Shown in pieces: positions 24,665-33,773 of a stretch of DNA of 64,000 nt. Both the position numbers and the translations under genes were made by a program. The stretch comes from Parvibaculum sp040882025. GTDB taxonomy: Bacteria; Pseudomonadota; Alphaproteobacteria; Parvibaculales; Parvibaculaceae. The notes beneath the pieces are model-generated. The model was not told the origin of the DNA and did not search any database. It saw only the letters and a program-made list of their open reading frames with translations. How positions within the stretch are numbered: position 1 is the first letter of the stretch; every line of letters starts with the position of its first letter. The stretch is taken from positions 1 through 64,000 of the forward strand of contig NZ_JBBECC010000169.1 of the NCBI RefSeq assembly GCF_040882025.1. Reading direction: 5' to 3'.

Positions 24665-25693
24665 ATGACGCTGGAGACACCGCTGCTTTTGAGCGGCGCA
24701 CCGGGCTCGCCCTACACCCGGAAGATGCTTTCGGTGCTGCGTTACCGCCATATTCCCTATCGTTTCCTGCTGAGCGGACACAATGTGCCCGCCGGTCTGC
24801 CGACACCCAAGGTTGCACTGTTGCCGACTTTCTATCTGAAGGACGGTGACGGCGCTTACGAGGCGGCGGTTGATTCGACGCCGCTGATCCGGCGCTTCGA
24901 AAGAGCGTTCACGGGCCGGCATGTCGTGCCGGCCGATCCGGTCATCGAATTCATCGACTATCTCCTCGAAGACTATGCCGACGAGTGGCTGACCAAGGCG
25001 ATGTTCCACTATCGCTGGCACTACAAGACCGACATCGACCGGGCGGCGGCCATCCTGCCGCTGTGGCGCAACATCACCGCCTCGAACGACACGCTCGCGC
25101 AAATGAGTAAACTGTTCTCCGAACGGCAAATTTCGAGGCTCTATGTCGTCGGTTCCAACGAGACGACGGCGCCGGTGATCGAGGCGAGCTATCAGCGCTT
25201 TCTCGATGCGATGACGGCGCATCTCGAGGTGCAGCCTTTCCTGATGGGCAGGCGACCCGGGGGCAGCGACTTCGGCGTGTTCGGCCAGTTGACGCAGCTC
25301 ACGCATTTCGATCCGACGCCGATGGAAGAAACACTGGCGCGAAGCCCGCGCGTTTTCGCCTGGGTCGACGTCATGGAAGACCTGTCGGGCCTCGATCCCA
25401 CCGACGGTGACTGGATGCAGCGCGATGCGATTCCCGAAACGATACGAGGGCTTCTCGGCGAGGTTGGGCGCGTCTACGTACCGGCGCTCATCGCCAACGC
25501 AAAGGCACTGGCGGCGGGATCGGACAAAGTCGAGACCGAGATCGATGGCAAACCATGGGTGCAACAGCCTTTCCCTTATCAGGGCAAGTGCTTGCAATGG
25601 TTGTGCGAGAAGCGCGAGGCGCTGACGCCGGCTGATCGCAAGACCATGGATAGCGTTCTCGAAGGAACGGGCGTTGAAGCGCTGTTCAGCTAG
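24665..25693 (+). CDS. Glutathione S-transferase-family protein
   Basis: 342 residues. An N-terminal thioredoxin-like domain (about 1-90) has LLSGAPGSPYTRKM, where the active-site Ser/Tyr region of GSTs lies, and STPLIRRFE, the glutathione-binding turn. A longer all-helical C-terminal domain follows with FLMGRRPGGSDFGVFGQL. Length well above a canonical GST (about 210) marks an extended C-terminus of roughly 130 residues, so glutathione use is probable but not certain. It is co-transcribed with the DUF2855 gene, and its stop overlaps the convergent TetR stop in the palindrome CTAG. Confidence 0.8.
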   Translation: MTLETPLLLSGAPGSPYTRKMLSVLRYRHIPYRFLLSGHNVPAGLPTPKVALLPTFYLKDGDGAYEAAVDSTPLIRRFERAFTGRHVVPADPVIEFIDYLLEDYADEWLTKAMFHYRWHYKTDIDRAAAILPLWRNITASNDTLAQMSKLFSERQISRLYVVGSNETTAPVIEASYQRFLDAMTAHLEVQPFLMGRRPGGSDFGVFGQLTQLTHFDPTPMEETLARSPRVFAWVDVMEDLSGLDPTDGDWMQRDAIPETIRGLLGEVGRVYVPALIANAKALAAGSDKVETEIDGKPWVQQPFPYQGKCLQWLCEKREALTPADRKTMDSVLEGTGVEALFS

Positions 25694-26289
25694 CGTGACG
25701 CGCGGGCCGCAAGCGTGGCAAGTATCTTCTCCATGACACGTTTGGCCTGCGTTACCGACAAGCCCTGATCCTCACGCAGGCGACGCCAGAATTCGAAGCT
25801 CATCGTCGCATCCAATGCATCGAACAACGTGCGATCCTTCGTCAGCGATGTGGGCAAAGACGCTCGCAAGATCGTACGGAGGCTGTCATTCATCCAGCGC
25901 CGGTCTTCGCGCAGAAAAGGCGACGAATGGCTGTGCACATCGGCGGCAATACGCAGTGGCATGATTTTTTCGAAGAGCTTTGCGCGGCGGGCAACGAGTT
26001 GCTCCAGCAAATCGGGTGCATCGGCGGGTGGTTGCTGCTCGGCCAGAACCGGGCGCAATTCGGTACGCATCAACGCGGCAATTTCGCGATAGAGACTTTC
26101 CATGTCGTCGAAATGCCGGAAGACACTGCGCAGCCCGACATCGGCGCGGGCGGCAACGTCTTCAGCACGCGGCGCAACCTGGCCTTCACGAATCAGGTCG
26201 CGCATGGCCTCGACGATACGTCGCCGGCTCGCCTCACTGCGGAGGCGGCGGCCGTCCTTTGTCTTCTGTTTTTCCTTAGCGGGGGGCAT
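25690..26289 (-). CDS. TetR/AcrR-family regulator
   Basis: 199 residues. The N-terminal domain (about 18-66) has the TetR helix-turn-helix order: RRIVEAMRDLIREG, AEDVAARADVGLRSVFRHF and DDMESLYREI. The C-terminal ligand domain is not recognisable. It is the only regulator in the DUF1330-DUF2855-GST cluster, so it may bind the paired palindromes at 23375-23440. The two stop codons share CTAG with the GST gene. Confidence 0.88.
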   Translation of the reverse strand: MPPAKEKQKTKDGRRLRSEASRRRIVEAMRDLIREGQVAPRAEDVAARADVGLRSVFRHFDDMESLYREIAALMRTELRPVLAEQQPPADAPDLLEQLVARRAKLFEKIMPLRIAADVHSHSSPFLREDRRWMNDSLRTILRASLPTSLTKDRTLFDALDATMSFEFWRRLREDQGLSVTQAKRVMEKILATLAARASR

Positions 26290-26573
26290 TGGGACCTTGA
26301 GGGATTGTCTTGAGTTTTTGGGGGGATGATTTTCAGTTCTTCATTCTCCCAAAGGGCGACCGTAAAAGCCATAACCACTGGCGCGATTTGTGCCAAAAAG
26401 CGGTGACAAGCCGGCGGATATGCAGTTAACTGTTTTCTACGGGGTACGTCAGAGATCACCGGGCGGGACCGTCGACGACAGACGGGACCACTCAAAAGCA
26501 AAGAGACAGAAGCCAGCATGGCTCTCTTTGCCGCCTTCGGGCAGGTGATCGGTGTCGATGAGGCCCCGTTTTC

Positions 26574-27827
26574 ATGCATGCCCTCCTTTCGCATCCCCGC
26601 CGGCGGATGCATCCACGTTTTGTAATGGCGCTCGCCTTGCTGGCAGCGCTGTCACTGTGGATGTCCGCGGCGACGCCCGCTCATGCCGGCTACTATCCGC
26701 CGGCCCATTCGGACGCTGCCTATTTCCACGACTCTCTCGCTCCCTACGGTACGTGGACCCATCACGCAAGTTATGGCGCGGTCTGGTATCCACACGGTGT
26801 GGCGCATGGCTGGCGCCCCTACACGCATGGGCGCTGGGTCTGGGACGATGGCTACGGTTGGACCTGGGCGTCGGGCTTCGCCTGGGGCTGGGCACCGTTT
26901 CACTATGGCAACTGGGTGTGGGACGCCGCATTCGGATGGATATGGGTGCCGGGCCGCGTATGGGCGCCGGCATGGGTGACGTGGCGCTACAGCGACAGCT
27001 ATATCGGCTGGGCGCCCGTCGGGTATGGCGTCAGCTACTGGTCCTACAATCCAGGCTGGAACCATGGCGGGTGGAACTATGTCCGTCGCCACCATTTCAG
27101 TGCGCCGGTCGTGCATCAGCACATCATCGTCGTCAACAACTACAAGACGATCTATCGCAACACCCACCGCTGGGCACCGCCGCGCAACAAGCACAATCGC
27201 GTCGAACATCGCGGCTTCGATCGCAGCTTCGTGGAGCGCGGCAGCCGCTACAAGGTCGACCGCGTTCATGCACGGCCCGAGCATTGGCAGCGGAACGAGC
27301 GGCAAGACGGCCCACGGCTCGACCTGCGGCAACAGGTTCCGGAACAGCGGTGGCGGCAGCGGCAAGCGCCGCCGCAGCAACATGTGCAACAACGGCAGAT
27401 GCGGGCGTTGCAGCAGCCGCGGCAGCAACAGGCACAACCGCAGCAGCACCAGCGACAGGTTCAGGAACAACAGCGGCGTCAACAGCGCGCGTGGGACCAG
27501 CAACGCCAGCGCCAGATGCAGGAACCGCAGCGGTGGCAACAACAGGCGTATCAACAACGCCAGATGCCGCAGCAGCAGTGGCGACAGAGACAGGCACAAC
27601 CGCAGGTGCGCCAGACGCCCGAGCGCCAGCGGCCGCCGCAGCAGCAGGTGCACCAGCCACAGCGCCAGATGCAAGAGCGGCGGCAAGCCCCGCCACAGAT
27701 GCAGCGGCACGCTCAGCAACAACAGCACGCACCTCAGACGCAGCGGCGACCGGAGCGCCGCTACGAGCAGCGCACCGAACGCCGTGACCAAGGTGACCAG
27801 CGCGACGGGAGCCGAGGCTGGCGATGA
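26574..27827 (+). CDS. Secreted Trp/Tyr-rich (DUF6600-like) protein with Gln/Arg-rich tail
   Basis: 417 residues. A signal peptide (hydrophobic core about 17-35, cleavage after HAHAG-type Ala near 38) implies export. Residues about 40-170 contain aromatic repeats such as YGTWTHH, WRPYTHGRWVWDDGYGWTWAS and WAPFHYGNWVWD, which are typical of DUF6600 proteins. From about 260 to 410 the sequence is a low-complexity region dominated by Q, R and P. The tail is expected to be disordered and possibly nucleic acid- or polyanion-binding. A second ATG at 26607 is possible. The stop abuts the convergent beta-CASP gene. Role unknown. Confidence 0.75.
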   Translation: MHALLSHPRRRMHPRFVMALALLAALSLWMSAATPAHAGYYPPAHSDAAYFHDSLAPYGTWTHHASYGAVWYPHGVAHGWRPYTHGRWVWDDGYGWTWASGFAWGWAPFHYGNWVWDAAFGWIWVPGRVWAPAWVTWRYSDSYIGWAPVGYGVSYWSYNPGWNHGGWNYVRRHHFSAPVVHQHIIVVNNYKTIYRNTHRWAPPRNKHNRVEHRGFDRSFVERGSRYKVDRVHARPEHWQRNERQDGPRLDLRQQVPEQRWRQRQAPPQQHVQQRQMRALQQPRQQQAQPQQHQRQVQEQQRRQQRAWDQQRQRQMQEPQRWQQQAYQQRQMPQQQWRQRQAQPQVRQTPERQRPPQQQVHQPQRQMQERRQAPPQMQRHAQQQQHAPQTQRRPERRYEQRTERRDQGDQRDGSRGWR

Positions 27828-29429
27828 TCAGCCGGAGTCGTTCTCAATAGCGCGGCGCATCCGGCGAATGATCACGTTGCGGGCGCGGTCGTCGGCCGCG
27901 CCCTCAAGTTGCTCACTTATGTCGAGCCACAGCTTCGACAGATCGTTGTGCCAATCCTGACGGCCGACAAGTTCAGGCTGCAAACGACGTGGCGCGGGCC
28001 GGCGCCGGGCTTCGGGTGCTTCGGCCAGAAGATCGAACACCTCGTCGAGATCGGGGGCGAAAATGCGCTCGCCATCGAGCCCGAGATCGGCGAGGCGCGC
28101 GTGCAGACCCGCAAGGCCGTCCTCCTCTCCATGCACCAGAATTGTGCCACGCATGACGGAACCACGCTCGGCGACCCAGCGGGCGAGTGCCGGCCCGTCG
28201 GCATGGCCCGAGTAAACATCGAGCGTGCGGATGCGGGCCCGCACCTTGATCTCCTCGCCTTGGATGCGGACGGCCTTCGCGCCCGATTGCAGGATTCGGC
28301 CAAGCGTTCCTTCCGCTTGATAGCCGACCATGATGACGGTGGTATTCTCCCGCCACAGGCGATTTTTCAAGTGATGACGGATACGGCCCGCGTCGCACAT
28401 GCCACTCGCGGCGACAATGATGTGGCTGCCGTCCACGCGTTCGATCATCATGCTTTCGGCAACCGTTTCGGTGGTGCGGACGCGCTGCGCATGCATGGCG
28501 CGACGGAACTCCTCGCCGTTCTCCAGATTGTCGGCATGGTCGAGGAAAACTTCCGTGGCGCGGATCGCCAGCGGCGAGTCGAGGAAGATCGGCACATCGC
28601 GCACACGCTTTTCATCGACCAGTACCAGAAGATCGGCCAGCAGCTCCTGTGTACGTTCGACCGCGAAGGTCGGAAAAATCAACACTCCGTTCCTGTTCAG
28701 CGCTGTGTTGACCTCGGTGGCAAGAAGATCGCGACGTGCCGCGACCGTCATCGGCGCACGCTCCCGCGACCCGTAGGTCGCTTCGCAGATCAGATAATCA
28801 AGGTTCTCAGGCGACTCGGGCGCAGGGTGGAAGCTCTTCACATCCGGCCCGATGTCGCCGGAAAAAAGCAATCGCAACTTGCGCGGCGATTTCAGACCCG
28901 TGTCGATTTCGATTTCGACGGAGGCCGACCCCAGAATGTGGCCCGCATTCCAGAAGCGGGCGCGGATGCCGTCCGCCGGCTCGACCCACGCGTCGTAGGC
29001 GACCGGACTGAACGCGCGAAGCGAGGCCTCGGCGTCGGCAACCGTGTAGATCGGCGTGACTTCAGGTCTCCCACGCTGTGCGTTACGGCGATTGAGATGT
29101 TCGACCTCGAATTCCTGAATGTGGCCGGCGTCAGGCAGCATGCAGGAAAGAAGATCGATGGTGCCATGCGTGGCATAGATGGGGCCCGCAAAGCCGTGCT
29201 TCACCAGCTTCGGGATGAGACCCGAATGATCGATATGGGCGTGCGTGAGAAGAACGAAGTCGATCTCGCCCGGTTCGAAAGGGAAATCCGCGTAGTTGAG
29301 CGCCTTCAATGTTTTCGCACCCTGAAACATGCCACAATCGACGAGAAAATGCGTCTGGCCAGCCTGCAGCAAATAGCAGGACCCGGTGACGGTGTGTGCA
29401 GCACCATGAATGCTGAGGGTAATCGACAT
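27828..29429 (-). CDS. MBL-fold beta-CASP RNA-processing nuclease (CPSF/RNase J-like)
   Basis: 533 residues. Metallo-beta-lactamase core motifs are intact: HAHIDHSG (HxHxDH, about 63-70), a second His in HILGSA, GDIGPD, and a late DVYSGHADG. The beta-CASP insert carries IFLDSPLA and VAASGMCDAGRI. The C-terminal region has the RNA-specificity domain ILVHGEED-type end. These enzymes are single- or double-strand RNA nucleases. The 1-bp overlap (TAATG) with the prs gene shows translational coupling. In context it may degrade RNA to nucleotides for the two downstream-acting enzymes. Stop adjacent to the convergent Gln-rich-protein gene. Confidence 0.92.
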   Translation of the reverse strand: MSITLSIHGAAHTVTGSCYLLQAGQTHFLVDCGMFQGAKTLKALNYADFPFEPGEIDFVLLTHAHIDHSGLIPKLVKHGFAGPIYATHGTIDLLSCMLPDAGHIQEFEVEHLNRRNAQRGRPEVTPIYTVADAEASLRAFSPVAYDAWVEPADGIRARFWNAGHILGSASVEIEIDTGLKSPRKLRLLFSGDIGPDVKSFHPAPESPENLDYLICEATYGSRERAPMTVAARRDLLATEVNTALNRNGVLIFPTFAVERTQELLADLLVLVDEKRVRDVPIFLDSPLAIRATEVFLDHADNLENGEEFRRAMHAQRVRTTETVAESMMIERVDGSHIIVAASGMCDAGRIRHHLKNRLWRENTTVIMVGYQAEGTLGRILQSGAKAVRIQGEEIKVRARIRTLDVYSGHADGPALARWVAERGSVMRGTILVHGEEDGLAGLHARLADLGLDGERIFAPDLDEVFDLLAEAPEARRRPAPRRLQPELVGRQDWHNDLSKLWLDISEQLEGAADDRARNVIIRRMRRAIENDSG

Positions 29430-30334
29430 TACTTCTGCTTCTCGCTTCCTGTTTCGCTACGCACCGCATCGGTCAAAATTCCGGTGAGTGAAATGGCGTT
29501 GGTGGGGTGCGGCACGGAGGTCGTGGACCAGATCGCGCGGGCACCAGCGGCGCGAATACGTTCCTCAATCTCCGCGTCAAAGAGAGCATGTGTAACGACA
29601 ACGGCAATGTCGGCAGCGCCGAGCCGTTTCAAGCTTTCGACGGCGACTGTCACCGTGCCACCGCTCGATACAATATCGTCAGCGACCAGGACCGAACGGC
29701 CCTCGATTTTCGCGGACGGAAAGACGATCCGGACATCTCGGTCGCCGCGCCGGTCCTTCTCACCGGCAATCGCCTCGGCTCCGAGAATACCCGCGATGCG
29801 AGATACCCACTGGATCGATTCAGCATCGGGCCCGGCAACGAGCGCAGAACACGAGAAGCCCCGCTCGCGCGCGAATTCGGCGATAATTTCAGCGGCTGTG
29901 AGATTTTGTGCCTCGGTGCCCGGAAAGACTTCCCGAATGTCCGAGACGCGGTGGAGATGGGCGTCGACCGTCACGATGCGGTCGAACAACGAACCGAGCC
30001 AGCCACCGATCGCCTTCTGGCTGATTGCCTCACCCTCATGGAATACCTTGTCCTGACGCATATAGCAGAGATAGGGAGCGACGAGAACGAGACGCGCCGC
30101 ACCACCGCGGCGCAACGCTTCGGCGGCCAATGCCAATTCGACAAGCTTCCCGTTGGGCCTGTCGAGCGGGCAATAGAGAATTGTCGTCGGCGCCGGCGCG
30201 GCGACCGTCACACGGGATTCACCGTCCGGAAACTTGTGAACGCCGATTTCACCAAATGCTGCGCCCAGCGTGTCCGCCAGTTCGAGGGCATGAATGCGTC
30301 CATGTGCAAAGGACTGTACCGGAGCGATACTCAC
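29429..30334 (-). CDS. prs: Ribose-phosphate pyrophosphokinase, archaeal-type (class III-like)
   Basis: 301 residues. The ATP/ribose-phosphate motifs follow archaeal PRPP synthetases rather than the bacterial housekeeping type: PYLCYMRQDKVFHEGEAIS near residue 90, VDAHLHR instead of the usual LDLHA, and a PRPP-binding VADDIVSSGGT near residue 215. Bacterial Prs has about 315 residues and an allosteric site that is not evident here. It starts with GTG overlapping the AMP-phosphorylase-like stop (GTGA) and runs 1 bp into the nuclease gene, so all three are coupled. It is expected to make PRPP from ribose 5-phosphate. Whether it can use ribose 1,5-bisphosphate is unknown. Confidence 0.88.
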   Translation of the reverse strand: MSIAPVQSFAHGRIHALELADTLGAAFGEIGVHKFPDGESRVTVAAPAPTTILYCPLDRPNGKLVELALAAEALRRGGAARLVLVAPYLCYMRQDKVFHEGEAISQKAIGGWLGSLFDRIVTVDAHLHRVSDIREVFPGTEAQNLTAAEIIAEFARERGFSCSALVAGPDAESIQWVSRIAGILGAEAIAGEKDRRGDRDVRIVFPSAKIEGRSVLVADDIVSSGGTVTVAVESLKRLGAADIAVVVTHALFDAEIEERIRAAGARAIWSTTSVPHPTNAISLTGILTDAVRSETGSEKQK

Positions 30335-31842
30335 CTGCCCGCTCCGCCGGCAGGTGCGCCGAGCGCAAAGCCGTTCAGTTCTGCCGCCGCTTCGACGGCG
30401 AAGTCGAAGTGCGACTGACCGGCCGAGTGGATCCGGTAGAGCGGCTCGCCGGCTTCGACACGATCGCCTACCCGCTTCAGCATATCGAGCCCGGCGCCGC
30501 GATCGAGCGGCGCGCCTGCGAGACGTGCCATTTGCGCGATGCGGAAGCAGTCGATAGCCGCGACGACGCCGTCGGCGGGCGACAGCACTTCGGCCTTCAA
30601 CGGCCCCAATGGCGGACCGGGCGGCGCATGGCCTTGCGTGTCGATGATGCGCCGCATACGGGCTGCCGCCTCGCCGCTGTCGAGCAATTCGCGGGCGCGC
30701 GCATAGCCGCCGCCGCCCCTGACAGCCGGGTCGCCTTCAATAATGTGGCCGGCGAGCTGGAGCGACTTCTCCCGCAGATCGGCAGGCGCATCCGGTTCGT
30801 TGTCGAGCACGGCCATGACGTCGCGTGCCTCGAGCATCGGCCCGATGCCTCGGCCGACCGGCTGCGCACCATCGGTCACCACGACATCAACGTGAAGGCC
30901 CATCTGATCGGCGACATATTCGAAAAGTTTGCGCAGCCGCATTGCGTCGTGAGCGTCGCGCACTTTTGCGGTGGGTCCGACCGGAATGTCGATGACGAGA
31001 TGGGTCGACCCCGCCGACATTTTTTTCGACATGATGGAAGCCACCATCTGTTCCCGCGTATCGAGATTGAGCGGACGTTCGACACCGATCAAAATATCGT
31101 CGGCGGGCGACAGATTGACATGGCCGCCCCAGACCAGACAGCCGTTGCATTCGCCCACCACGGCGCGCATCTCCTCGATCCGGAGATCGACACGGGCAAG
31201 CACTTCCATCGTGTCGGCGGTGCCTGCGGGCGATGTGATGGCGCGCGAGGAGGTTTTCGGGATGGTCAGTCCGTGCGCCGCGACAATCGGCACGACAATC
31301 ATCGAGGTCCTGTTGCCCGGTATGCCGCCAATGCAGTGCTTGTCGACGATCATCGGCGAGTTCCAAGTGAGGGTGTTGCCGGCCGAGGCCATCGCACGCG
31401 TCAAGTCCAACAGCTCGCCAGTCGTTAGGAAGCCGGCACAAGCGACCAGAAAAGCGGCGATTTCCATATCCGAATAGCGATATCCGGCAATGTCGCGGAT
31501 GATGGCATCAATCTGATGTGCGTTGAGCGTTTCGCCGGTGATCTTGGTACGCACATATTCCAGGCTTTGCGGTCGGCGCGCCGGTGCGATCGTGATCAAC
31601 GTGCCCTCGGGCAACCCCAGGCGGCGAAATGCCGGCTCGGCAAGGCCAATTTCCTCCGGACCAACAAGCGACGGATCGTGGGAAATATCGAGGCTCGCAA
31701 TGATGGAGCGGCCGTCATGAACGATCTCCAGCCGCTTGAACGCCTGAAAGGCCTCCGGCCGGAGCGCGGCGCAATCCGACGCCAGTATCGCAACGTTCTC
31801 GCGCAGCGTGTCGAGTGGTATGCGTCGGATCTTGAGTTGCAT
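30331..31842 (-). CDS. AMP phosphorylase-like / thymidine phosphorylase-family enzyme
   Basis: 503 residues, the length of archaeal AMP phosphorylases, with their extra N-terminal domain of about 85 residues before the pyrimidine-phosphorylase fold. Diagnostic segments are KHCIGGIPGNRTSM near residue 175 and PKTSSRAITSPAGTADTMEVL near 205, which match the AMP phosphorylase variant rather than the SGRGLGHTGG loop of thymidine phosphorylase. The C-terminal domain has PADGVV and GDRVEAGEPLYRI. Archaeal homologues convert a nucleoside monophosphate and phosphate into base and ribose 1,5-bisphosphate. First gene of a coupled operon with prs and the beta-CASP nuclease. No R15P isomerase or RuBisCO is in view. 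Confidence 0.87.
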   Translation of the reverse strand: MQLKIRRIPLDTLRENVAILASDCAALRPEAFQAFKRLEIVHDGRSIIASLDISHDPSLVGPEEIGLAEPAFRRLGLPEGTLITIAPARRPQSLEYVRTKITGETLNAHQIDAIIRDIAGYRYSDMEIAAFLVACAGFLTTGELLDLTRAMASAGNTLTWNSPMIVDKHCIGGIPGNRTSMIVVPIVAAHGLTIPKTSSRAITSPAGTADTMEVLARVDLRIEEMRAVVGECNGCLVWGGHVNLSPADDILIGVERPLNLDTREQMVASIMSKKMSAGSTHLVIDIPVGPTAKVRDAHDAMRLRKLFEYVADQMGLHVDVVVTDGAQPVGRGIGPMLEARDVMAVLDNEPDAPADLREKSLQLAGHIIEGDPAVRGGGGYARARELLDSGEAAARMRRIIDTQGHAPPGPPLGPLKAEVLSPADGVVAAIDCFRIAQMARLAGAPLDRGAGLDMLKRVGDRVEAGEPLYRIHSAGQSHFDFAVEAAAELNGFALGAPAGGAGR

Positions 31843-31867
31843 GGTGTTCGGGCTTCTCTCTGGCCGT

Positions 31868-33751
31868 TCAGGCGACGTAGATGGTTTCGCCCCGCTTGAT
31901 CGTTTCGACGATCTGCAGATCGCGGAGATCGGCCGGGTCAATCGCCTCGGGGTCTTCCGCCGTGATGACGAAGTCGGCGAGCTTGCCTTCCTCGATGGAG
32001 CCTTTGATGTCGTCCTCGAAATGCTGCCAGGCGGCCTCGATGGTGATACCTCGCAGGGCATCGTAAGCGCTTATACGTTGATCTTCCCCCAGCACTTCGC
32101 CGCTGCGGGTGCGCCTGTTGGTCGCAGACCAGAGCAGCATGCGGCAATCGGAGGGCGCAACCGGCGAATCATTGTGCAGCGTATAGCGCATGCCGCGTTC
32201 GATAGTCGACCGCACGGGACTGATGCGCGCCGCGCGTGCCGGACCCAGCACCGAGTCCCGGTGCCAATCGCCCCAATAGAATGTGTGAGTAACGAAATAA
32301 GATGGTATGATGCCGAGCTTTTCCATCCGGTCGAGCTGGTCTTCTCGTAACGTTTGGGCATGGATAACGGTCGCACGCCGGTCGCCGGGCCCATATTTCG
32401 CCGTTGCCTTTTCGACGGCGGCGATGAACTGGTCGGCGGCGGCGTCGCCATTGCAATGCGCGTAGACCTGCCAGCCGCGTGCGAAGGCATCGTCAACATA
32501 GTTGGCCGCCGTCAAATCGTCGATGATCCGGTAGCCGCGATAGTCCGGCTTGAATCCCGGCGGCACAACCTCATAAGGCTCCGTGAGCCAGGCGGTCTTG
32601 GCTTGCGGCGAACCGTCGAGCATCAGCTTGATGCCGCCGATCTTGAAGCCATTGTAATCCTTTCGCACCTCGACATCGCCGCGCGCCAGATCGTCGATAT
32701 GAGTGAAGAAAGGATAACCGATCACATCGATTTTCAAGCGGTCGCGCTCGGCCGCGAGCGTCAGCAGATCGTAGTCGGGGCGCCGTGTCGCGCCATCCTG
32801 CGCGGTGGTGATACCCCATGCGGCATACTGATCCTGCACCTTGTCGAGAAGGTCGAGCATTTCATTCTTTGAGGCTTCCGGCAGACGTGGCAGGGCGAGC
32901 GAAATGGCACCCTCCTCGAGAATGCCGTTCGGTTCGCTGGTGCCAGGCCAGCGGCGGATGACTCCGCCGGCGGGATCGGGCGTATCGGCCGTGATGCCGA
33001 GCAGGTTCAACGCATATGAGTTCACAACCACGACATGAAGCGACGCGTGATAGGCAAGCACCGGTTGCTCGGTCGACACTTCGTCGAGATCGGCGCGGGT
33101 GATGGCGCGCTTCTCGACCAGCAGCGAGTCGTCGTAGTTCGCGCCGAGAATCCAGCCGCCGCGGCCGCCGCCGGTCTTCTCCCGGTACTTCAGTAGTTCG
33201 TTCCGGATGTCGACGATGCTGCCGATGGGCCCTGCCGGAATCGGCGCGAGGTTCTGGAAGCCCATCAGCAGCGCCGTCAGGGAAACATGGCCGTGGCAGT
33301 CAATGAAGCCCGGCAACATGGTCTTGCCGCCGAGATCAACAATGCGGGCACCGCTGCCCGCACGCGATACGACCTCGGTCTCGCCGCCGACCGCGAGAAT
33401 GCGGTCTCCCTTGACTGCGACCGCTTCGACGACCGGCAGGGCCGAATTCATCGTGCGGATGGTGCCGCCGCGATAGATCGTGACGCCGCCGGAAGCCGCG
33501 CGGACGCGCCGCGTGGCCCCGCCGGCGATGGCGGGTGCGGCGAAGGTGAGCGCCGCAGCGGCATCCGCGAGCACGTCGCCGCCGGCGCGCGAGACGCCGA
33601 GCGCGGTCAGCATGCCAGCCGTCAACACCGCACCGGCGCCGAAAAAATCGCGCCGGCTCAAATGTTCGCGTTTCGGCGGATAGGCGCCCCAGACATAAGG
33701 GGTGCAGCAGGGGCAATTGCCACGATGGGTCTTCGGATCGTCGTATGACAT
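31868..33751 (-). CDS. Tat-exported amidohydrolase (YtcJ-like, amidohydrolase_3)
   Basis: 627 residues from the ATG at 33751. The N-terminus has four cysteines or nearby residues (GNCPCCTPYVWG) before the twin-arginine motif SRRDFFGAG at about 32-40, so it is probably periplasmic. The hydrolase body has the metal motif DCHGHVS, IHAQTLREDQLDR and a C-terminal EGKLADFVI, as in YtcJ-like metal-dependent hydrolases. It lies 25 bp after the AMP-phosphorylase-like start and may be part of the same transcript, although function is unrelated. Substrate unknown. The Cys-rich leader preceding the Tat motif is uncommon. Confidence 0.87.
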   Translation of the reverse strand: MSYDDPKTHRGNCPCCTPYVWGAYPPKREHLSRRDFFGAGAVLTAGMLTALGVSRAGGDVLADAAAALTFAAPAIAGGATRRVRAASGGVTIYRGGTIRTMNSALPVVEAVAVKGDRILAVGGETEVVSRAGSGARIVDLGGKTMLPGFIDCHGHVSLTALLMGFQNLAPIPAGPIGSIVDIRNELLKYREKTGGGRGGWILGANYDDSLLVEKRAITRADLDEVSTEQPVLAYHASLHVVVVNSYALNLLGITADTPDPAGGVIRRWPGTSEPNGILEEGAISLALPRLPEASKNEMLDLLDKVQDQYAAWGITTAQDGATRRPDYDLLTLAAERDRLKIDVIGYPFFTHIDDLARGDVEVRKDYNGFKIGGIKLMLDGSPQAKTAWLTEPYEVVPPGFKPDYRGYRIIDDLTAANYVDDAFARGWQVYAHCNGDAAADQFIAAVEKATAKYGPGDRRATVIHAQTLREDQLDRMEKLGIIPSYFVTHTFYWGDWHRDSVLGPARAARISPVRSTIERGMRYTLHNDSPVAPSDCRMLLWSATNRRTRSGEVLGEDQRISAYDALRGITIEAAWQHFEDDIKGSIEEGKLADFVITAEDPEAIDPADLRDLQIVETIKRGETIYVA

Positions 33752-33773
33752 CGATGCCTCGGATAATGGCGTA

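Noticed and set aside
27909..30056. A 715-codon plus-strand frame opposite the nuclease and prs genes.
   Set aside because: Antisense shadow of two well-supported minus-strand genes; no recognisable domain.
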